Assembly (NCBI GenBank): GCA_958419945.1
Contig: CATZIC010000012.1
Span: 1 to 38,518 of the forward strand
Direction of reading: 5' to 3'
Source: an uncultured Clostridia bacterium
Lineage (GTDB): Bacteria; Bacillota; Clostridia; Christensenellales; Borkfalkiaceae
DNA length: 38,518 nt
The notes under the pieces: generated by a model
What the model saw: only the letters and a program-made list of their open reading frames with translations
The model's database searches: none
Told to the model about the DNA's origin: nothing
Translations under genes and position numbers: made by a program
Part shown: in pieces, positions 1 to 7,803 of the stretch
How positions within the stretch are numbered: position 1 is the first letter of the stretch
Layout: every line of letters begins with the position of its first letter

Positions 1-1
1 T

Positions 2-685
2 GCAATATTTTCTGGCTCTTTTGTTACGTTGGCAAAAGAAGAATTTAGTAATTCTCAAAATTCTAATATCGCTAAATGGAGCGCTTATATAAAAGCCGAA
101 GCAAATCGTCAAGGTTATTTAGAAACCGCATTGGATTGGATAAGTAAAGGAAATATTGAAGCTTATATGAGCGCACATAGATGGGACACAAATATATCTG
201 AATTAAAAGCATATTTTAATTCTGTATTGGATTGGACTGCGTCAGTATTTATAGATACTGACGTTACAATGAGAGGTCTTGCTTGGGGTGCCCTGTATGA
301 AAAGTATCATTACAAGGCTTATAATCCGAGCGAAGTTTCTCAAAAAGTACATGAATTACTATCTGATATATATGTTACAGATAAAAAAGGTATTTACGAA
401 TTCATACTGGGTGGATGTGTTGATTACAAATTGCTATACATACGTATTTTTAGCGAGCCAGATAAAAAAAGTGTATATAATAAGCAAACACAATTAGCTC
501 AAAACTCAGGTGTTTCAAATTGCCCATTGTGTGCTATTGGAAATAATAATAACAAAAACAAAATATGGAAATATTCTGAAATGGATGCTGACCACGTTAC
601 TGCTTGGAGTAAGGGCGGTGCAACAGTTGTTAAAAATTGTCAAATGCTATGCAAAACTCATAATAAAGCAAAAGGAAATAGATAG
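2..685 (+). CDS. DUF262/HNH endonuclease, C-terminal part (5' end outside window)
   Basis: The reading frame is open from base 2, so the gene begins before the window; the TTG at 29 is probably internal. The visible 228 codons end in a treble-clef HNH nuclease domain. Counting from that TTG, it shows C165-x2-C168, the D-H pair ending in H189, N203-C204, C208 and H211-N212. Upstream is a helical region containing DVTMRGLAWGALYEKY and KKGIYEFIL, which I recognise from DUF262-HNH proteins of the GmrSD/type IV restriction group. Such proteins use a DUF262 NTPase-like domain with an HNH nuclease against modified or phage DNA. The DUF262 part itself is not visible, so that assignment is inference. 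The region is AT-rich like the CBASS-like genes beside it, which fits a defence island. A strong hairpin terminator follows the stop. Confidence 0.72.
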   Translation, partial: AIFSGSFVTLAKEEFSNSQNSNIAKWSAYIKAEANRQGYLETALDWISKGNIEAYMSAHRWDTNISELKAYFNSVLDWTASVFIDTDVTMRGLAWGALYEKYHYKAYNPSEVSQKVHELLSDIYVTDKKGIYEFILGGCVDYKLLYIRIFSEPDKKSVYNKQTQLAQNSGVSNCPLCAIGNNNNKNKIWKYSEMDADHVTAWSKGGATVVKNCQMLCKTHNKAKGNR

Positions 686-689
686 TATG

Positions 690-715
690 AAAGCCGAGAA
701 GTTTTCTCGGCTTTT
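690..715 (+). terminator. Rho-independent terminator after the HNH gene
   Basis: An 11-bp stem, AAAGCCGAGAA pairing with TTCTCGGCTTT around a three-base loop, ends in a short T-run five bases after the HNH stop codon. It separates this gene from the convergent CD-NTase gene. Confidence 0.85.
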
Positions 716-724
716 ACTCATTTA

Positions 725-2053
725 TCATACTACTTCTAATCCGTCTATTGCGCCCGCTTGAATATTTACTGTAATGATATCTCGTGCAACACAAATGCCA
801 TTTTTTATCAAATAACACTCTACATAGTGCGGGCCATTAAAAGATGATTTTTCTTTTTTAGTATTTTCACCTTTAACTATTTGTCCACGAATTTGATCAC
901 GTTTATACGCTTCTTCGCCCATATTACGCACTTTCCAATAGATTTTATATGGTTTGGGGGCGTTTGTGCTTTCAATGTAAAATTCTAAGTTCCTTTGAAA
1001 AGGTATCATCTTTATATCTCTTAATAGTTTTATTCGCCAACCTTTAGCGGTAACATTACAATTTAGTCTAAGCGAATATCTTATATTTATTGGGAAGATG
1101 TCTTCAATAAACTCTTCCGTATTATCACAACTGTACTGTTGCATAAAACTTTTAATAACGTAATTAGAAACGCTTTCAACCATATTTTTCTTAAATCTAT
1201 TTCCAAACATTGCAATAAAAATATTTTCTAATTCTGTTATAGAATTGCTATTGCTTAATTTGTCATAATAGGTTTTGGATTTTTTAATATATTTACCATT
1301 CCCTTTATCATAGACAACTTGTCTACTTCCTAAAGCACAGATTGTAGCATCTTCACTTTTTTCGCTTAAAAACTTAAGAAAATCTTTAATTATATCTATA
1401 TATTCATCAAACCCAGATTCCCAATATTTTGCATTTGAATCTAAAAACTCGCATACTAAAGTGTCAATTAACAAACCACCAAATATGAAACCTTCATTGT
1501 CTTTCCAACAACGTATCATATTTGCAAGACGCACAAAATTATTGTTGGAAGACACGTTAATGCTCAAACTTTTATTTTGTTCAGGTATAGGATTGGTATT
1601 TTTCCAACTTCCACCATTATTGCTATCTGGATATTCAAAAGAGCCGTTAGAATTTTCAAAGGCAGGCACTAAATCTATAGAAAACTTTTCAAATTCAATT
1701 ACAACAGCCTGTCCATCACCTTTAATATCTGTTTTTGGATATCTTTCGCTTATTTCTGCTTTTATTTCTTGCAATAGAGCAGATTGTCCATTTGATGTAT
1801 AAGAATCAAAGCGATGATATATGCTCCAAGGAAGAACAAACAACATATCTACATCACTCGTATTCTTAATTGCTGTACCACGTCCTATTGAGCCAACTAT
1901 AACGCTATTTGCTGTTTTTAAGTCAATATCGTCAGTTGCGTAATACTTTTCGTTTAACTTTTTTGTGATTGATTTTATTGCACTATCAAATGTAGAAGTA
2001 TCTTCCAAATGTATTTCATCGTAAAAATTACTAAATGATTCTTCAATCTTCAT
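725..2053 (-). CDS. CD-NTase (SMODS nucleotidyltransferase) with C-terminal AGS-C-like sensor domain
   Basis: This is probably a CBASS signal-generating enzyme that makes a cyclic oligonucleotide on phage infection. The N-terminal half has the polymerase-beta-type core: G54-S55 in VGSIGRGTAIK, D67-x-D69 in TSDVDML and a third Asp, D127, in FSIDLVPAF. All three metal ligands are present, so it should be active. The C-terminal ~110 residues (INIRYSLRLNCNVTAKGWR... IYWKVRNMGEEA... HYVECYLIKNG) resemble the AGS-C sensor domain known from SMODS proteins. The length of 442 aa suits a two-domain SMODS/AGS-C protein. The ATG lies inside the end of the SLATT gene (11-base overlap), so the two are translationally coupled and share a promoter. 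The nucleotide product cannot be told from sequence. Confidence 0.82.
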   Translation of the reverse strand: MKIEESFSNFYDEIHLEDTSTFDSAIKSITKKLNEKYYATDDIDLKTANSVIVGSIGRGTAIKNTSDVDMLFVLPWSIYHRFDSYTSNGQSALLQEIKAEISERYPKTDIKGDGQAVVIEFEKFSIDLVPAFENSNGSFEYPDSNNGGSWKNTNPIPEQNKSLSINVSSNNNFVRLANMIRCWKDNEGFIFGGLLIDTLVCEFLDSNAKYWESGFDEYIDIIKDFLKFLSEKSEDATICALGSRQVVYDKGNGKYIKKSKTYYDKLSNSNSITELENIFIAMFGNRFKKNMVESVSNYVIKSFMQQYSCDNTEEFIEDIFPINIRYSLRLNCNVTAKGWRIKLLRDIKMIPFQRNLEFYIESTNAPKPYKIYWKVRNMGEEAYKRDQIRGQIVKGENTKKEKSSFNGPHYVECYLIKNGICVARDIITVNIQAGAIDGLEVV

Positions 2054-2606
2054 CGATACTCCTTAAATGCGCTGGCAGTAGAGCATTTAATTCTTCTGCT
2101 GTATAAGTGTTGTCCTTATCATCGTAAAGAGCCTTTTTTGCTCGTTTAACCGCCGTTTTTGACGCGCTTAAAGATGATTGACAACATTTCGTATATTCTT
2201 GTTCATAAAAATCTTTTTTTGCTATCATTTCTTCTTCAGAAAATCGGCCATAATCAATATCTGTCAAAGTTGCTTCTAACTTGTTCCTTAACGATAGAAA
2301 TGTTAACGCCGACTGCTTATGTGCATTACTCAAACTCTTAAAATCGCAACTCATCGTGACAAGATTAACAATTAAACTAATAAACGAAATAATAGTTGTT
2401 GCAATAGTTAAGTAAGTCTTGGTAACAAAAATTATTGAGAAAAGCCCCGAAGCAGACAATGCTAAAGTAATTATGCTACAAGCCTTTAAGAAAATATCTA
2501 TATTCCTTAAGCGGTCACTTTCTTTCTCTTGTATTTTATGAGTCCAAGTTGTACTTGCATAAAGTTTCTTCAGATATGTAGAAACAATATCTTTTGTGTT
2601 TTTCAT
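2043..2606 (-). CDS. SLATT-family two-TM effector
   Basis: A 187-aa protein with a soluble N-terminus, two adjacent hydrophobic helices (about residues 36-60 and 64-86) and a long helical cytoplasmic tail ending in acidic residues. The pattern FLKACSIITLALSASG...TIISFISLIVNLVTMSCDF, followed by a SLRNKLEATL-type helix, matches SLATT domains (SMODS- and SLOG-associating two-TM effectors). These are predicted to permeabilise the membrane when a nucleotide signal is made. It is the first gene of the operon, with a clear promoter and a GGAGA Shine-Dalgarno site about eight bases before the ATG. Its TGA overlaps the start of the CD-NTase gene. Pairing with a SMODS enzyme supports the effector call; toxicity is inferred. 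Confidence 0.75.
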   Translation of the reverse strand: MKNTKDIVSTYLKKLYASTTWTHKIQEKESDRLRNIDIFLKACSIITLALSASGLFSIIFVTKTYLTIATTIISFISLIVNLVTMSCDFKSLSNAHKQSALTFLSLRNKLEATLTDIDYGRFSEEEMIAKKDFYEQEYTKCCQSSLSASKTAVKRAKKALYDDKDNTYTAEELNALLPAHLRSIDED

Positions 2607-2640
2607 TTAAATTTTCTCCATAAGTGTTATTCTAATAATA

Positions 2641-2669
2641 ATTATACTTGTTTTATATTGTAAAGTCAA
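2641..2669 (-). promoter_or_regulatory. Sigma-A promoter of the SLATT/CD-NTase operon
   Basis: On the minus strand, TTGACT (2664-2669), a 17-base spacer and a perfect TATAAT (2641-2646) lie about 35 bases before the SLATT start codon. Confidence 0.85.
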
Positions 2670-2752
2670 TCTAAAACTACAATATGTAGTGTTTTTAGTG
2701 CTCCATTAATAGATTCAGCAACCACCTGCATAGTTGGTTGGTTTGTTAGTGA

Positions 2753-2795
2753 CAAAAAAAGTCCCGAAAGTCGGCCTATAGGTCGGTTTTCGGGG
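2753..2795 (-). terminator. Rho-independent terminator of degV with a dispersed-motif copy in its loop
   Basis: On the minus strand the arms CCCGAAA and TTTCGGG (2763-2769 with 2788-2794) enclose the dispersed motif and are followed by seven T residues. The motif core adds an inner stem (CGGCC with GGTCG). Confidence 0.85.
2767..2790 (+). repeat. Dispersed motif copy 1 (intergenic, terminator loop)
   Basis: GAAAGT / CGGC / CTATAGG / TCG / GTTTTC, compared with the consensus AAAAGT-N4-CTATAAG-N3-GTTATC; the range given starts one base inside the left block. It forms the loop of the degV terminator. Confidence 0.75.
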
Positions 2796-2816
2796 TGTTT
2801 TGTATTTTAGAATAGT

Positions 2817-3662
2817 TTAGTTTGCAGAGAAAAAGGATAGTGCTACGCCACCGCTTCCTATATGGGAGCCTATTGTGCAACCTACCTGATAAGAAGGTAC
2901 CGGTTTACCCTTTTGGAAAACGTCGGCTTCGTTTATAAATTTATTTAAGTTTGCCTTGTCGTTTCCGGTGTAGCCGAGCGCAAACGGCATACTGAAATCT
3001 ATGTTACCCAGTTTTTTAACCTTTTCGCAAAGGGTGGCTATCGCCTTTTTAATGCCGAGGGTTTTGCCGATAACTTTAACTTCACCGCAAATTATGGAAA
3101 CGAGGGGCTTTATGTTGAGAATTTCACCTACGGCGGCAACGGTTGCGGATAATCTTCCGCCCTTTTTAAGATATTTTAAGGAATCTACAAAAGCCACAAG
3201 CTGAATTTTGTGCTTTTTGCCGTCAAGTTCCTGTTTAACTTGCTTTAAAGTTAGTCCTTTTTCGATAAGCGACATAGCGTGCTGAATCAAAATTCTTTCG
3301 CCTATCGTAACGTTAAGGCTGTCTACGACTTCCACCTGTCCTCCGAACTTTTTAGCGGCGGAAACGGCCCTTTCGTAAGTTCCGCTCATTTTTGAGGACA
3401 TAGTTACGCACAAAACCTCGCTTCCGTCTGCGGTAAGGGCTTCGAAAGCCTCGTTAAATCTGAATTCGTTTACCTGACTTGTGGAAGGTATTTTTTCGCA
3501 CTTATCCAGTTTTTCGTAAAAATCATGATGGCTTAAATCCACGCCGTCATAATAAGTTCCGTCAGAAAAAGTGATTTCCATAGGAATAAGCGTAATACCT
3601 AATTCTTCCGCCTCTTGTGGTGTAATATCGCAAGCGGAATCCACAGCAACTTTAATTGACAT
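2817..3662 (-). CDS. DegV family protein (fatty acid-binding, FakB-like)
   Basis: A full-length DegV/EDD protein of 281 aa. DegV proteins bind a fatty acid and present it to the kinase FakA for phosphorylation and entry into phospholipid synthesis. Family landmarks are the start VAVDSACDITPQEAEELGI, the PSTSQV motif whose Ser/Thr contact the carboxylate, SSKMSGTYERA, and the YLKKGGRLSATVAAVGEILNIKP block. A GAGGTG ribosome site precedes the ATG. It lies 84 bases downstream of the aldehyde dehydrogenase gene and may be read from the same promoter, although a GGCGC-GCGCC hairpin lies between them. No FakA kinase gene is visible here. The lipid-binding role comes from the family; the exact ligand is unknown. 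Confidence 0.9.
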   Translation of the reverse strand: MSIKVAVDSACDITPQEAEELGITLIPMEITFSDGTYYDGVDLSHHDFYEKLDKCEKIPSTSQVNEFRFNEAFEALTADGSEVLCVTMSSKMSGTYERAVSAAKKFGGQVEVVDSLNVTIGERILIQHAMSLIEKGLTLKQVKQELDGKKHKIQLVAFVDSLKYLKKGGRLSATVAAVGEILNIKPLVSIICGEVKVIGKTLGIKKAIATLCEKVKKLGNIDFSMPFALGYTGNDKANLNKFINEADVFQKGKPVPSYQVGCTIGSHIGSGGVALSFFSAN

Positions 3663-3699
3663 ATTTTCACCTCTTTAATTTGCCTTAAACGGCTTAATC

Positions 3700-3715
3700 G
3701 GCGCAAAAAAGCGCC
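3700..3715 (-). other. Small hairpin between the aldehyde dehydrogenase gene and degV
   Basis: GGCGC-AAAAAA-GCGCC forms a five-base-pair hairpin without a following T-run. It could be an RNA processing or attenuating structure; no function can be read from it. Confidence 0.4.
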
Positions 3716-3746
3716 TACGTATGAGTAATTTCAGTACAAATCTAAT

Positions 3747-5126
3747 TTATTTTAAAAATTTTCTTACAATTTTATCGTCGGAATCTTTATAGGGCTGATA
3801 CCTTAATTTTATATCAAAACTTCCCTTTCTATCCACGATGCTTTTATAATGGCTGAAAGTTTCAAAGCCCTTTTTGCCGTGGTAACTGCCCATTCCGCTG
3901 TCGCCGAATCCGCCGAAAGGCATATAGGGGGTCGCTAAATGTATAACCACGTCGTTTATTGCGCCACCGCCGAAACGACAGGTTTTTATAACCTTTTCGG
4001 CAAGTTTTTTGTTTTCGGTAAATATATAAAGGGCAAGTGGACTCGGCCCGCCGTTTACGGTTTTAATAACTTCGTCAATATCGGTATAGGTTAAAATCGG
4101 CATTATGGGGCCGAAAATTTCCTCTTGCATACATAAATCTTGATAGTCGACGTTTAGTAAAACAGTAGGTTCTATTTTTTGTAAATCGGCATCGGATTTT
4201 CCGCCGCAGACTACCTTATCTTGGGCTATAAGCCCGTTAACCCTATCAAAATGCTTTTTGGTTATGATTTTTCCGTAAGCGTTATTTTGCAAAGGCTCGC
4301 TTCCGAATTGCAACAAAATCTGCTTTTTGACCTCTTTTAAAAACCTCTCTTTAACACTTTCGTGCACGAGTATATAATCGGGCGCTACGCAGGTCTGTCC
4401 CGCATTTAAAAACTTGCCGAAAACTATACGCTTTGCCGCAGTTTCTATTTTGGCGCTTTCGTCCACAATGCACGGCGACTTTCCGCCGAGTTCCAAGGTT
4501 ACGGGGGTTAAATGCTCCGCCGCCTTCTTGTAAACAAGCTTTCCGACCATTTTGCTTCCCGTAAAAAAGATATAATCAAACTTTGTATCCAAAAGCGCGG
4601 TGTTTTCCTCTCTTCCCCCCTCCACGAAGGAAACGAGTTCAGGCGGAAAAACTTCGGAAATGATTTTTTTCATAACCTCATCCGTGTGCGGGCTGTAATT
4701 ACTCGGTTTTAAAACCACCGTATTGCCGGCGGCAATCGCTTCCGCCAAAGGGTCCATCGAAAGTAAGAATGGATAGTTCCACGGGCTCATTATAAGCACG
4801 GTGCCGTACGGCGACGGATAAATAACGCTTTTTGCGGGAAACTGTGCAAGCGGGGTTTTAACCCTTTTTTTGGCGGTAAGACTTTTAAAATGCTTTATTA
4901 AATATGAAATTTCGCTTAAAGTAAGCCCGATTTCACACATATAACTTTCACGGGCGGATTTTCCGAGGTCTTTATATAGAGCATCGTAAATCTCGTCAAC
5001 ATGCCGTTTTATAGTATCATATAAAGTAGCAAGATAGGACTTTCTATTTATTAAGTCCAACGTATTGCCTTTCAGGAAATACTCACGCTGAGCCGCTACC
5101 ATATTTTCTATTTCCGTTTTAGTCAT
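3747..5126 (-). CDS. NAD(P)-dependent aldehyde dehydrogenase (class 3-like)
   Basis: A 459-aa aldehyde dehydrogenase that oxidises an aldehyde to a carboxylate. It shows the cofactor and catalytic motifs SPWNYPF (Asn near 117), VVLKPSNYSP, FFTGSKMVGK, the general base E212 in LELGGKSPC and the nucleophile C246 in NAGQTCVAPD, then EEIFGPIMP. The short length and the C-terminal basic tail (SHYKSIVDRKGSFDIKLRYQPY) fit the class 3/YwdH group, which often carries a hydrophobic or basic C-terminus and acts on medium- or long-chain aldehydes. The substrate is inferred only. A TTGACT-17-TATAAT promoter lies about 80-110 bases upstream. A copy of the dispersed motif is embedded in the coding sequence at the residues VNGLIAQ. 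Confidence 0.92.
   Translation of the reverse strand: MTKTEIENMVAAQREYFLKGNTLDLINRKSYLATLYDTIKRHVDEIYDALYKDLGKSARESYMCEIGLTLSEISYLIKHFKSLTAKKRVKTPLAQFPAKSVIYPSPYGTVLIMSPWNYPFLLSMDPLAEAIAAGNTVVLKPSNYSPHTDEVMKKIISEVFPPELVSFVEGGREENTALLDTKFDYIFFTGSKMVGKLVYKKAAEHLTPVTLELGGKSPCIVDESAKIETAAKRIVFGKFLNAGQTCVAPDYILVHESVKERFLKEVKKQILLQFGSEPLQNNAYGKIITKKHFDRVNGLIAQDKVVCGGKSDADLQKIEPTVLLNVDYQDLCMQEEIFGPIMPILTYTDIDEVIKTVNGGPSPLALYIFTENKKLAEKVIKTCRFGGGAINDVVIHLATPYMPFGGFGDSGMGSYHGKKGFETFSHYKSIVDRKGSFDIKLRYQPYKDSDDKIVRKFLK
4223..4241 (+). repeat. Dispersed motif copy 2 (inside the aldehyde dehydrogenase gene)
   Basis: GGG-CTATAAG-CCC-GTTAAC keeps the core and right block, but the left AAAAGT block is absent. 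Read on the coding strand it encodes V-N-G-L-I. Confidence 0.65.
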
Positions 5127-5205
5127 AATACCACCACTATATCATATTTAAATTATGCCGAGAAAACCGAAATAAACTTGCGGCTACCATTTACCTATCC
5201 TTGCC

Positions 5206-5234
5206 ATTATACATAAAAACCGCCTAAAAGTCAA
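5206..5234 (-). promoter_or_regulatory. Sigma-A promoter of the aldehyde dehydrogenase gene (and perhaps degV)
   Basis: On the minus strand, TTGACT (5229-5234), 17 bases, TATAAT (5206-5211). Confidence 0.8.
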
Positions 5235-5291
5235 CCTTTTAGTATGGCATTATAAATTTCACAAATTATCACAAAAAACCAAAAAAGCGGT

Positions 5292-5317
5292 AAAAGTCGG
5301 CCTATAAGACCGTTATC
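5292..5317 (+). repeat. Dispersed motif copy 3 (complete)
   Basis: AAAAGT / CGGC / CTATAAG / ACC / GTTATC is a full match to the consensus. It overlaps the stop codon of the alpha/beta hydrolase gene. On the minus-strand transcript, CGGTC-TTATA-GGCCG can form a hairpin followed by T-rich sequence, so the copy may serve as part of that gene's terminator. Confidence 0.85.
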
Positions 5318-6221
5318 TAATGTTTTTGAAAGCTTTGGTGAAAAAATCTATTCTGCGTTTTATTGCATCACGGGTAATTTGACAGTCCTTTATCTCAAAC
5401 CCGTGCATCGTGTTTTTGACGGTAAAACTCTGTGCGTCAACCCCTTGCTTTATAAGACTGTCATAAAACAAAAGGCCTTCGTCCCGTAAACAATCGTACT
5501 CGCAGGTTTCAACGTAAGCGGGGGCTTTAGATGAATAATTCGACAAAATATCTTCGTAACCGCTAAGATACGGGTCGTTACCGTTAAAGTAAAACTTCCA
5601 CATTCTTTCGTTAAGCACGGAATTCCACATGGGCGTGTCCTTAAACCGCCGCTTACTTTCGGTGTCTACGAAAGGATCGATTACGGGGTATAGATAGAGT
5701 TGGCACGCCAAAGGATAACCCTTATATGTAGCGTAAGCGCTTACCTTAGCGGCTAAATTTCCGCCCGCGCTATCCCCCATTATTCCGATTTTTCTTTTAT
5801 CCAAAGAAAGTTCGTCTGTGTGTGCAAAAATATAGTCGAGGGCGGCTTTGCAGTCATTTTCACCGCACGGGAAGGGTTTTTTAGGGGCAAGCCTGTAATC
5901 CACGAAAGCCACCGCGACTTTACCATGCTTCACGTAAAGCGCACCTGTTTTATAATGGCTTTTGTATGCGGGAAAGACGAAAGCGCCGCCGTGAAAATAA
6001 ACGAGGCAAGGCACCTTTTCAAGCCCTTTCGGCTTTGCAAGATAAATGCAAAAATCGCCCAAGTCTAACTTCTTAACGGTAATCTCTTCCCTAAAACCCT
6101 TCTTATAAAGGACCTTATAGGACTTATTTATAAGCCCCGCCCAAAGGTTGACTATCAGTTTGTTAAAGGGCGGCGTAAATTTTTTAAAAAAGCCTAATTC
6201 ATCGGAAATATCGTACTTCAT
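5313..6221 (-). CDS. Alpha/beta hydrolase, hormone-sensitive-lipase (HSL) type esterase
   Basis: A 302-aa cytoplasmic esterase of the HSL family, which hydrolyses short- to medium-chain carboxylic esters. The oxyanion-hole motif HGGAF is at residues 77-81, the nucleophile elbow G149-D150-S151-A-G-G matches GDSAGG, the acid is probably D243 in EYDCLRDEG and the base is H273 in MHGF. The catalytic set is complete and there is no signal peptide. It has its own strong promoter (TTGACA-17-TATAAT) about 45-75 bases upstream. Its natural substrate cannot be told. The stop codon sits inside a copy of the dispersed motif. Confidence 0.88.
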   Translation of the reverse strand: MKYDISDELGFFKKFTPPFNKLIVNLWAGLINKSYKVLYKKGFREEITVKKLDLGDFCIYLAKPKGLEKVPCLVYFHGGAFVFPAYKSHYKTGALYVKHGKVAVAFVDYRLAPKKPFPCGENDCKAALDYIFAHTDELSLDKRKIGIMGDSAGGNLAAKVSAYATYKGYPLACQLYLYPVIDPFVDTESKRRFKDTPMWNSVLNERMWKFYFNGNDPYLSGYEDILSNYSSKAPAYVETCEYDCLRDEGLLFYDSLIKQGVDAQSFTVKNTMHGFEIKDCQITRDAIKRRIDFFTKAFKNIR

Positions 6222-6266
6222 AAAATCCTCTTAAAAGAGATTGTCTGAATTTAAGACAGCAAAAAT

Positions 6267-6295
6267 ATTATAATGAATTACAAAAAAATTGTCAA
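6267..6295 (-). promoter_or_regulatory. Sigma-A promoter of the HSL-type esterase
   Basis: On the minus strand, TTGACA (6290-6295), 17 bases, TATAAT (6267-6272). A small inverted repeat, TGTCT-AGACA (6242-6258), lies between it and the start codon. Confidence 0.85.
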
Positions 6296-6377
6296 AACAA
6301 ACGGCTATAACGAAAAAATTTTACCGCCCGCACGCAAGCCTAAAATGCCCGACTATTTAAAAATGAGTTAAATATAG

Positions 6378-6407
6378 TTTACAATTCGGGTAAAATAGTA
6401 GTATAAT
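6378..6407 (+). promoter_or_regulatory. Sigma-A promoter of ktrBA
   Basis: TTTACA (6378-6383), an 18-base spacer and TATAAT (6402-6407), 40 bases before the ktrB ATG. Confidence 0.75.
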
Positions 6408-6412
6408 TACAT

Positions 6413-6430
6413 AAACGGCAAAAGCCGTTT
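6413..6430 (+). other. Hairpin in the ktrBA leader
   Basis: AAACGGC-AAAA-GCCGTTT lies between the promoter and the Shine-Dalgarno site. It would sit at the 5' end of the mRNA and may stabilise it. I see no c-di-AMP riboswitch pattern here. Confidence 0.5.
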
Positions 6431-6446
6431 TAAAGCGAAGGACTTT

Positions 6447-7796
6447 ATGGCGAAAACGACGGGAATAAGAAAAAGACTGAGGATAAGATTAAATTCCTTT
6501 CAGATAATATCACTTGGTTTTTTAGGTGTGATTCTTCTTGGCGCACTTTTATTGATGCTGCCTATTTCCACCAAAAGCCGCGTCGTAACCCCGTTTATCG
6601 ACGCAGTATTTTCCGCAACCACCGCCGTATGCGTTACGGGGCTTGTCGTGCAGGACACAGGCACCTATTGGTCGACCTTCGGGCAGATAATAATACTTTT
6701 GCTTATTCAGATCGGCGGGCTTGGCGTAATAACGGTTGCCGGGGCGTTTATGATGATTGCCGGCAAAAAGATAGGGCTTCACCAAAGAAGCACTTTGCAG
6801 GACGCAGTTGCAGCGCCGAAGATAAGCGGCATAGTAAAGCTTACCGGCTTCATCCTTAAAGGCACGTTTATAATTGAGCTTGCAGGCGCGGTTCTTCTTG
6901 CACCGGTGTTTATAAAAGATTTCGGCTTTTTACAAGGTGTGTGGATGGGGATTTTCCATTCCGTTTCCGCCTTTTGCAACGCAGGGCTTGACATTTTGGG
7001 AATAGAAACGCCGTTTTCCTCTTTAACAAAGTATGCTTCGAATTATTACGTAAACACCGTAATTATGCTACTTATAATTATCGGCGGTTTGGGTTTTCTT
7101 ACCTGGGACGATTTACGAACCAACAAATTCCGTTTTAAAAAGTACAGACTGCAAACCAAAGTAATACTAATTGCGACGGCGCTCTTAATTTTAGTGCCCG
7201 CAACCCTGTTTTTCTTTTTGGAATATAACGATTTGCCTATCGGGGAAAGGATTATCGCCTCGCTATTCCAGGCGGTAACGCCGAGGACGGCAGGTTTTAA
7301 CACCACGCCCCTTAACGAATTTTCGGAAGCAGGCAAAATTACCACCGCAATACTGATGATGATAGGCGGTGCGCCGGGCTCCACGGCAGGCGGCATGAAA
7401 ATAACCACCGCGGCAGTGCTTTTGGCGTGCGTTATCGCCGTTATAAAAAGAAGAAGGGACGCACAACTTATAGGTAGGCGTATAAGTTCGGAAGTTGTTT
7501 TTTCTTCCGCTTCGATTCTTCTTATATATCTTTTGTCAACAGTCATCGGCGCTTTGGTTATAAGCCGCTATGAAAATCTCCCGTTTGTGGAATGCCTTTA
7601 TGAAACCGTTTCCGCAATGGCGACGGTAGGTTTAAGCCTTGGCATAACGCCGACTTTGGGCGTTTTATCGAAAATTATCCTTATAATGCTTATGTACGTC
7701 GGAAGAATCGGCGGTCTGACGTTAATCGTTGCAACCCTTTCATCAAGGCCGTTGCAGGAAGGCAAACTCCCCATAGAAAAAATCACCGTCGGATGA
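6447..7796 (+). CDS. ktrB: KtrB/TrkH-type potassium uptake channel subunit
   Basis: A 449-aa integral membrane protein that moves K+ (often with Na+) into the cell and is gated by the KtrA ring. The four pore-loop repeats are visible: TAVCVTGL (residues 59-66), SVSAFCNAGLD (~172-182), TPRTAGFNTTP (~279-289) and SAMATVGLSLG (~390-400), each carrying the selectivity-filter Gly. The flexible intramembrane gate region GGAPGSTAGGMK is also present. The length matches KtrB (about 450) rather than the longer TrkH. The ATG has an AAGGA site just upstream. ktrA follows after seven bases, its ribosome site overlapping the ktrB stop, so the two are one operon. Confidence 0.95.
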   Translation: MAKTTGIRKRLRIRLNSFQIISLGFLGVILLGALLLMLPISTKSRVVTPFIDAVFSATTAVCVTGLVVQDTGTYWSTFGQIIILLLIQIGGLGVITVAGAFMMIAGKKIGLHQRSTLQDAVAAPKISGIVKLTGFILKGTFIIELAGAVLLAPVFIKDFGFLQGVWMGIFHSVSAFCNAGLDILGIETPFSSLTKYASNYYVNTVIMLLIIIGGLGFLTWDDLRTNKFRFKKYRLQTKVILIATALLILVPATLFFFLEYNDLPIGERIIASLFQAVTPRTAGFNTTPLNEFSEAGKITTAILMMIGGAPGSTAGGMKITTAAVLLACVIAVIKRRRDAQLIGRRISSEVVFSSASILLIYLLSTVIGALVISRYENLPFVECLYETVSAMATVGLSLGITPTLGVLSKIILIMLMYVGRIGGLTLIVATLSSRPLQEGKLPIEKITVG

Positions 7797-7803
7797 GGTT
7801 ATT

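Noticed and set aside
2720..2745. AACCA...TGGTT inverted repeat as a terminator for a defence gene
   Set aside because: The stem is only five base pairs with no T-run, and no transcript ends there.
6241..6446. Possible c-di-AMP (ydaO-type) riboswitch before ktrB
   Set aside because: The region between promoter and ATG is only about 40 bases and has just one small hairpin; the conserved blocks of that class are absent.
7466..7482. A possible reverse motif copy in ktrB (CAACTTATAGGTAGG)
   Set aside because: It shares only the CTTATAG core and part of one block; too weak.
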